Source: Boletus sp. NGJ (Eukaryota; Basidiomycota; Agaricomycetes; Boletales; Boletaceae). From it: a stretch of DNA of 64,000 nucleotides. Positions 57,954 through 64,000 of the stretch are shown piece by piece (the first letter of the stretch is position 1; each line of letters starts with the position of its first letter). Location: positions 310,001 to 374,000 of the forward strand of contig JAGTXK010000219.1 of assembly GCA_019096195.1 (NCBI GenBank). Direction: 5' to 3'. The translations under genes and the position numbers were made by a program. The notes under the pieces were generated by a model. It was given only the letters and a program-made list of their open reading frames with translations, searched no databases and was not told the DNA's origin.

Positions 57954-59399
57954 CTACTGTACAGATTGAAAACCCGAGTCCTCTCGTACATCTGGTGCGT
58001 ATACTACGGGCTCCTCTTTGGAAGCCTCGGCCGAGTCCATCATTGCTCGTATGGTAGCAAACATTTCCGGGGAGACCTCCTGTCCATTTACCGTGATACT
58101 TCTCGCTTGTGGGCGAGGGCGTGGGGGGTGGTCAGCGCATGGCCACGGTTTTCTACACTTCCTGCACAGCCCAGCTGCACGCGCCTTGTCGAGCTCCATG
58201 GGAGCACCTTGTCTGGGGAACGTCCCAGTTTGTTGAGGATGCGGATGCGCTGCGGGCATCGAGGGGGGTGGTGCGGCAGGTGGTGCATAGCAGGGGTGTG
58301 GTATGAATTGAGGGTTATAGGTAGGGCCCGTCGCATAGACGGAGGAAGCCTTCTTGCGCTCCGCAATGGCGCCGAGTACTTCCTCTGCCCACATGAGGGT
58401 GGTTTCCCATTCGCGAACGTCTGTACTGTTGATAAGGTCAGGCTTATACCTTTCGACGTACTCCACCAAGTCGTTTTGAGCTTGATGGCAGATTTGGTTC
58501 ACGATTGTTCGACTGTTGATTCGCACATCGAATTTTGCCTCTATGGCCAGCTGATATAGCCGAGTAAAGTAATTCTCAACAGTCTCCTTCCCCTGCCAGA
58601 GGGAAAAGAGTTTCTGTTCAGCTATCCTGACAAGGCTGGCGGGTTGGAAGGTCTTCTTCAGCTTGTCTGTGAAGAATTCAAAGCTCACCGCGGCATAAGC
58701 ATCGCCTTCAGTGAGGAGGTTGGAGAAGCGACTGGCTGCGTTGTCGCTGTGCATGTATGAAAGGGTGATCAAGATTTTTTGGCGATTGGTGGGAGTGGTT
58801 TCGAAGCCACTGAGGTACAAGGTCATTGTGCGCCACCATTGCACGAACTTCTCCTTATTGCCATCATAATGTTCAGGCTTAGCGGCGAGGCTCTTCCCTA
58901 GTCTCAGGGACGTAGGGGGAAAACCACGCGCTGCGGGCCTTGGGAGCCCAGGTGAATTCGAGTGGGAGTTGGGCGACGGTGGGGATGGCAGCAGGTGGGA
59001 GGGAGGAGGGGCCTGCGACGGGTAGTGGGGTAGGACCCGGGGTGTCCTCGCGGGTGATGGTATGTTGACCCGGATGGTTTGCCTCGGGGAGGTTAGCATG
59101 GGGTCTGCTGGAGTGGGAGGGTTCACGCAAGGGACCTCAATTGGAGGTGGCGGTCCAGCCGCTTCTGGATCTGCTGCGAACGCCTGGCGCCAGATGTTGT
59201 ACCGGAGCCCTGATTGGTGGAGGCTGTATCGGGCAACCTCCTGCTGTAGGTGTGTCGCGACGGGAAGCAGTGGGGACAGCTGGGCCAGCTGGAGGGTTGG
59301 AAGGCCCTGGGCGGCTGCCCGGTTGGCCAGGTCCCTGAAGCTGCCTGGTGCGGGGGCTGCGGAGGCGGGGCGCGAGTACGGGTTGGGAATGGTGGTCAT
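57954..59399 (-). CDS. C2 Gag, intact
   Basis: 481 residues from ATG 59,399 (MTTIPNPYSRPASAAPAPGS). Pro-rich N-terminal third, then the gag core PEHYDGNKEKFVQWWRTMTL, FFTDKLKKTFQPASLVRIAE, YFTRLYQLAIEAKFDVRINS, and near the C-terminus CRKCRKPWPCADHPPRP, a Cys/His zinc-binding motif. Ends GFQSVQ, TAG; pol continues in another frame over the stop. It forms the virus-like particle that packages element RNA (family knowledge). The intact frame suggests recent activity, but pol is broken. Confidence 0.82.
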   Translation of the reverse strand: MTTIPNPYSRPASAAPAPGSFRDLANRAAAQGLPTLQLAQLSPLLPVATHLQQEVARYSLHQSGLRYNIWRQAFAADPEAAGPPPPIEVPCVNPPTPADPMLTSPRQTIRVNIPSPARTPRVLPHYPSQAPPPSHLLPSPPSPNSHSNSPGLPRPAARGFPPTSLRLGKSLAAKPEHYDGNKEKFVQWWRTMTLYLSGFETTPTNRQKILITLSYMHSDNAASRFSNLLTEGDAYAAVSFEFFTDKLKKTFQPASLVRIAEQKLFSLWQGKETVENYFTRLYQLAIEAKFDVRINSRTIVNQICHQAQNDLVEYVERYKPDLINSTDVREWETTLMWAEEVLGAIAERKKASSVYATGPTYNPQFIPHPCYAPPAAPPPSMPAAHPHPQQTGTFPRQGAPMELDKARAAGLCRKCRKPWPCADHPPRPRPQARSITVNGQEVSPEMFATIRAMMDSAEASKEEPVVYAPDVREDSGFQSVQ

Positions 59400-60004
59400 C
59401 TTGTCACAGTCTGGCAAGTTCTGCGAGACAAGTGATGGTGCAGAGGCAGTGGGTGTGCATGGAGTAAGTTGTGAGGGTGGTATGGACGACGAAGCAGTAA
59501 TCTGGGTGCGCCCAGACGTATCGTCGGCGGAAAACGTTGTATGGACGGGGAGTATCCGAAGGCAGCTTTAAAAGGAAGACGGCGGGAAAGACCGCGCACC
59601 ATCGAGAAGTGGGAGAGTCGAGGGAGGGAACCAGAGGATGATTTCCTTACTACAGGAAGGTGCTACATGGGAGGAAGGCGAGATAAACCCCCTTGTCGTA
59701 GCTACATGACGTTGCAGGTGATCATGTGAACCCGGGTACACTATCATAGGACCAACATACGCTTGGGTCGACAACCACCCAAGAAGCGGGGCTAGTGCAC
59801 TATGCCTGATAGCAACGTTATCCGTATTTGTACACTGGACGAGTGTATAGATGAGCGCTTCGACGAGTGCTCTACTCAAGTGCTTCATGTGCACTAGTGG
59901 GTTCCCCTAAACCTGGGGTCTGGTATGGGGTGAGCGGCGGCGAAGAGCCCACGCACTCAGAAGGTGGGTGGAGGGATGGGAAAAGTGACTCCTAACTCCT
60001 TAGC
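59400..60004 (-). other. C2 leader, truncated
   Basis: Non-coding leader, collinear with C1's 38,410-39,010. Both contain the short hairpin word TTCCCCTAAACCTGGGG (about 59,903). Ends at the first base of A3. Confidence 0.6.
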
Positions 60005-60970
60005 TGTTACGGTTACCGAAGGGGGTACCTCTTTTCCCCTTCCTTCTCCTCCCGTAGGACTATGGGACGACCTCTTCTTCGACTCTGACCAGGGATTCCC
60101 CTGGGATTCCCCCGCGACACCCACCCAGGCATCGCCCCATTCGGAACTACCTTTCTAGGAAGTTACTCGTAACTTCCTTTTTAGGAACCTACCCGTTTGG
60201 TATGGACACCGCCTCTCTATTTCACCTGATACATGCCTCTCTTCCTTCTTGATCCGATCATAGACATTGCCTCCTCGGCTATGCTCTCTCGCGCATAGCC
60301 CAGTATTCCTACCTTCCCCATTCTGATTCATGCCTTGATCCACTTATAGTAATCTCTTCGTCTGCGACTAGATATTACTATATTCGTCACGAAGCCTGCC
60401 CTAGAGGGGTAAGGCCTATAAATAGGGACGCGGGCCCTTCATGTAACTCTAACCTAGATCTACACATCCTTCCCGTGTAATCTACTCGCTTCTCCCGCTA
60501 AAGGTTCCACTTCACCTCAGAAGCCTTCTCCCGCGCTCTGGAGGTGCTCGCCCTCGTGCTCGTGATCATCCTTCCTCATCACTTCGCACTTGTGCGCCGT
60601 CGTTGCCGTAACCAGCTTCTAAAGCTTCGGCAACTCCAACGACCAACAGGGTTGGTCGTCGTCGGTCAGGACTCCGCCACTGACCCAGCAAGCCCGGGAC
60701 TCCGCCACCGGCACTCGTACATCGGGACTCCGCCACCGGCACAGTAGACCGGGAAACCAAGACACCGGCACCACAAGACCGAGACTCCGCCATCGGTCGT
60801 AGAGGATAACGAGAGCGCACTCTACGTAAAGCTAGCAGTTGGTCCCCAGTCAGAGGGTACCTTTGGGCCTCTGGAGGTTAAGTAATCTCTTCCTCAAGTC
60901 CTGCTAGTCCGGTAATCCAACAGGTGTTGGGATTATACGGGAACGTGTCACATTGTTACCCGGCGTAACA
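60005..60970 (+). repeat. A3 5' LTR
   Basis: 966 bp, TGTTACGGTTACCG to CCCGGCGTAACA, with inverted ends TGTTACG/CGTAACA. CCTATAAATAGG at about 60,415-60,426; predicted RNA start at TAACCTAGATCT (60,450-60,461). Confidence 0.87.
60665..60812 (+). repeat. Short tandem repeats in the A3 LTR
   Basis: Four to five units of about 30 bp with the core GGGACTCCGCCACCGGCAC (variants AGGACTCCGCCACTGAC, GAGACTCCGCCATCGGT). Degenerate versions stand at the same place in A1 and A2. In the predicted R/U5 RNA they would form repeated stem-loops or protein sites (inference). Confidence 0.75.
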
Positions 60971-60972
60971 AA

Positions 60973-60984
60973 AGATCTAGGTTA
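60973..60984 (+). other. A3 putative self-priming site
   Basis: AGATCTAGGTTA, 2 nt after the LTR end, is the exact complement of 60,450-60,461 in the LTR. Confidence 0.62.
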
Positions 60985-61427
60985 TAAATTGCCGAAGACT
61001 ATCTAGTCTAGCAACTCCCATCGCACCAAGGAGTCGAAACCGCCTATCAAGGGATAGGCCCTCGCTCTACGCACTGCGCAGAATCAACCTTTCCCATCTT
61101 CTACGAGAAGATCAAGAAGAAGAAGCCTCACCATCACGGGCTTCTACTCCTACCTCCGATACGTCTTCATCAAGGAGAATCCCAGGGTCATCATCCCATT
61201 ACAACGACCCTCCCGCCCGCGCATTTCCAGATCAATCCAGACGACCAGATTTTCCAGGTGGTCTCCGCTCTCGCACCGCGACCCCATCGGACGCTCCTAT
61301 CCCACTGCCAGCGTTCCAACCGGTCCCTATCCGAGTAGACTCACCCGACCCACTGTTCCCAAGCGGAAGATCTAGTCCCGATCCAGGAAATCCCCGGCCC
61401 GAAGAAGACACTGACGACGAAGACGAT

Positions 61428-62463
61428 ATGGTTGAAATCAAAGCTGCCCTGCCTGAGGAGTTCTCAGGGGAGACACACGATGCCAAGAGATGGCTCATGG
61501 CGATGGAAGGATACTTCCATCTAGGAGGCGCAGAGAAGTTCACCGAGGAAGCCAAGAGGCTCATCCTGCTGAACCGGATGTCCAAGGGAAGAGGAAAAGC
61601 ATTCGCCGAAGCCTGGCTGACCAGGCTACTCGACGACACCGTGCCACTCGCCGACAAATCCTATAACGAAATCAAGAAAGCCTTCGCCCTCACCTTCACC
61701 CCCCATAACACCAGCAACCTGGCAATGGCAGAACTAGGGTCCCTCAGACAAAACACCAAGGACCCGAAGGGATTTGATAAATTCATCTCCCAGTTCTCAT
61801 TGCTAGTGGTTCGCTCGGAACTACAAGAATTCCGTTCCATCCTCGAATTCTTCCTTAGGGGAATCGACCCACGCATTGCCCGACAAATGGTTAACAGCGA
61901 GACCTTCCAAAAAGCCAAGAAAATGGAAGAGGTCTACGAAGTAGCTGCTAACATCCACGGGGCATGGCAACGAATTGAAGGAATACAGAAAGGACCCTTT
62001 CGCGTCCTTTGGAAGAGGCCGAGGAAACCACCACGATCCAAACGCCATGGACGTGGACAGGATCACATTATCTCCTATCGAACGAGCCAAACGGATGAGA
62101 GAGCACAGATGCTTCATCTGTAACAAGACTGGGTGCAGTACCAAGAACCACCCAGGGTATCGACCGGCTAGGAGAGAAGAATATAGGAAACCACAGGAAA
62201 CGCACACTAGGGTGGTCGTCACGAAAGAAACACCACAGGACGCCTTGGACAAGTATCTCACAGAAGTCGCCAGACAGAACGGACGAGACACCGTTCTTAG
62301 AACGCTGCAAACAGTCTACGACACGGGACTGGATGAGCAAGGACTCGTTTTGGAACGAGTACACGAAGCTGCCGCACAGGAATGGGAAGAGAACGTCAAC
62401 TCTCTTGCCCTAGGACCCGCTACGCAAATTCCCCCTTCTCCCATGGACCAAACGTCTTTTTAG
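61428..62463 (+). pseudogene. A3 Gag, one frameshift
   Basis: ATG 61,428 (MVEIKAALPEEFSGETHDAK), KRWLMAMEGYFHLGGAEKF, LILLNRMSKGRGKAFAEAWL, FISQFSLLVVRSELQEF, LEFFLRGIDPRIARQ. At 61,996-61,999 one extra T (CCCTTTCG against CCCTTCG in A2) moves the frame; the second part holds [27 protein letters not shown] and ends DQTSF-TAG at 62,461. Either a real lesion or a sequencing error in a short T run. Confidence 0.84.
62455..62463 (+). promoter_or_regulatory. Candidate -1 frameshift site at the gag stop
   Basis: The gag end reads TCT TTT TAG; slipping back one base lets the Phe codon re-pair and continues TTT TTA GGT GGA into pol. All three A copies keep a T run against TAGGTGGA. Confidence 0.5.
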
Positions 62464-64000
62464 GTGGAAGAGATGTACCAACGTCACCCTCTTCCTATAC
62501 GATTGCACCTGTATTTATTTCCGGATCGAAGAGTAATTCTATTCGTATTCCTCTCTCGATCTGGAAGCAGGATGGCAAAATCGTTGGAACTCAAGCCCTA
62601 ATCGACAGTGGAGCAACTGGATGCTTCATCTCAAGACACGCGGTGGAGAAGATGGGGTTACCCACATGGAAGCTGGACAATCCGGTCCGAGCTTGGAACG
62701 TCGATGGAACCCTAAACCAATCTGGGACCATCAAGGAAAGGACCAACATCGTGTTGGACTACGGAGGCATACGAGAACAGCGGGATCTCTATGTCCTCAA
62801 TTGCGGCAAGGACGAAGTCATTCTAGGACTTCCATGGCTCAGGGCAGTGAACCCTGATATCAATTGGACGGAAGGACGGGTAACAATAGTGCCGTCTTCC
62901 TATCGGTGGACTCAAGGTGACCCACCGGGAACATTGGAACAGCGATACCTACTAAGGTATCTGGAACACGACGAAAGGGAGTACGTGCAAGACGGACTCT
63001 ACGAAACCTTTCGCCACTGGACGCCCTTGCAACGGGCCAGGTTCTTCAACGCGCATGGGGATGTACCAGAGTTTGTCATCAAAAGGACCACTCTGTCTAC
63101 CGAGATCGCCCAACAGGCGCAGAAGAAGAAGAGCACATTACCGAATGTGTTCAAGGAATACGAAGACGTCTTCACGGAGAAGACGATCACCAAACTACCT
63201 CCCTCCAGGCAATACGACCACGCCATCGAGTTAAAAGACTCGTTTGTGCCGAAACGAGCCAAGGCGTACCCTCTCAACCCACTGGAACAACAGGCATGCC
63301 GGGAATTCATTGCCGAACACCTCAAAACGGGGAAGATATCTCCATCAAAATCTCCCCAAGCCGCTCCTTTCTTCTTTGTACAGAAGAAAGATGGGAAACT
63401 CCGCCCCTGCCAAGACTACCGATACCTCAACAGCCACACGATCAAGAACGCCTACCCCCTCCCCTTAATTTCCGACCTTTTAGACAAATTAAAGGGATCG
63501 TCAATCTTTACCAAGTTTGACGTACGGTGGGGATATAACAATGTCTTGATCAAACCAGAAGATCGGTGGAAGGCGGCTTTTCTCACCCCGTTCGGACTAT
63601 TTGAACCAAACGTCATGTTCTTCGGAATGTGCAATTCCCCAGCAACGTTCCAAGCATTTATGGATGATCTCTTTGGAGATTACATTGCAGAGGGATGGTT
63701 GGTGATATACATGGATGATCTGTTGATTCATTCCTCAGATCAGGAAACCCACGACGAAAGGACACGGAAGGTCCTAGAACGCTTCCGACAGCATGAAATG
63801 TACCTCAAACTGGAGAAGTGTACCTTCTCAGCCGATGAAGTCGAATATCTCGGGATGATCGTAGGGAAGGACGGAGTCCAGATGGACCCAGTCAAACTCA
63901 ACGCCATCAAACAGTGGAAACCTCCGGTAAACGTAAAGGACGTACGGTCCTTCATTGGGTTCTGTAACTTCTACAGGAAGTTTATCCCCTCCTTTTCCGA
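62460..64000 (+). CDS. A3 Pol (protease, RT, start of RNase H), open to window end
   Basis: Frame -1 to gag. Begins [13 protein letters not shown]; protease [20 protein letters not shown] (Asp-Ser-Gly active site), [39 protein letters not shown] with [71 protein letters not shown] and the intact catalytic [15 protein letters not shown], then [14 protein letters not shown] and [17 protein letters not shown]. 513 codons checked without a stop. Reverse transcribes element RNA in the particle. 3' half is outside the window. Confidence 0.9.

Larger units (their letters stand above)
53471..60004 (-). mobile_element. Ty3/gypsy chromovirus C2, lacking its 5' LTR (cut by A3)
   Basis: Same family as C1. 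3' LTR 53,471-53,818, pol, an intact gag and about 600 nt of leader. The leader matches C1 up to the word GACTCCTAACTCCTTA and then stops at A3's LTR; the rest should lie right of the window. Confidence 0.88.
60005..64000 (+). mobile_element. Ty3/gypsy chromovirus A3, youngest copy, runs off the window
   Basis: Plus oriented, inserted in the C2 leader. Complete 5' LTR, AUG-free leader, gag with a single-base frameshift, and pol without any stop to the last base. GC rich compared with A1/A2, and it keeps Arg codons where they have stops, so it is the best reference for the family. Confidence 0.9.

Noticed and set aside
60943-60952. LTR end of family A placed at CGTGTCA or CGTGTCACA.
   Set aside because: Ending the LTR at CGTAACA (60,970) gives inverted ends with TGTTACG, a correct GTGAA duplication for A1 and a primer site directly after it.

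Overview
The window is fungal and most likely from an Agaricomycete (inference). Its genes carry many 45-60 nt introns with GT(G/A)NGT donors and CTNAC branch points. It holds a DUF6532-type pseudogene, a family typical of Agaricomycetes, and dense Ty3/gypsy chromoviruses. No rRNA, tRNA, CRISPR or bacterial-type feature was seen.

Left arm, 1-14,284: compact host genes. In order these are the 3' part of a DPH6-type diphthine-ammonia ligase (+), a multi-exon gene of unknown function (+), a SUT/GPH-type sugar transporter (-), an ankyrin-repeat protein (-) sharing a 176-bp divergent promoter with a STEEP1/CXorf56 homologue (+), a secreted GH18 chitinase (-), and a coiled-coil protein resembling the WTAP/Mum2 family (-).

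Right arm, from about 14.5 kb to the end: a pile of nested LTR retrotransposons, untangled here from target-site duplications (TSDs). A dead DUF6532 gene (-) is split by an old solo LTR (family E, TSD CTAAT), which is itself split by another solo LTR (F, TSD GTAAC). A Ty1/copia relic follows. A gypsy element A1 (-) runs from 20,429 to 44,945 with TSD GTGAA at both ends. Element A2 (+, same family) sits inside A1's 5' LTR. Element C1 (-, TSD ACATG) sits inside A2's pol, and a solo E LTR (TSD CTCAC) sits inside A2's 3' LTR. To the right a second chain reads B > E' > D > C2 > A3. Each element is broken by the next, and each missing half should lie beyond the right edge. A3 is the youngest looking; its pol frame is open to the window end.

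Features that stand out: (1) families A and C both carry, just inside the 5' LTR, a 12-13 nt block complementary to an LTR segment that starts about 30 nt after a TATA box, which is the arrangement expected for Tf1/sushi-type self-primed reverse transcription; (2) element D carries, on the strand opposite to pol, an intron-containing gene for a perfect Zn2Cys6 binuclear cluster; (3) family A has a third ORF with zinc knuckles after pol, in frame with it across one UGA; (4) A3's predicted transcript leader has no AUG for about 980 nt. Decay in the older copies looks dominated by C-to-T/G-to-A changes, often CGA to TGA, as expected from cytosine methylation. All family assignments are by eye from motifs; no searches were run.
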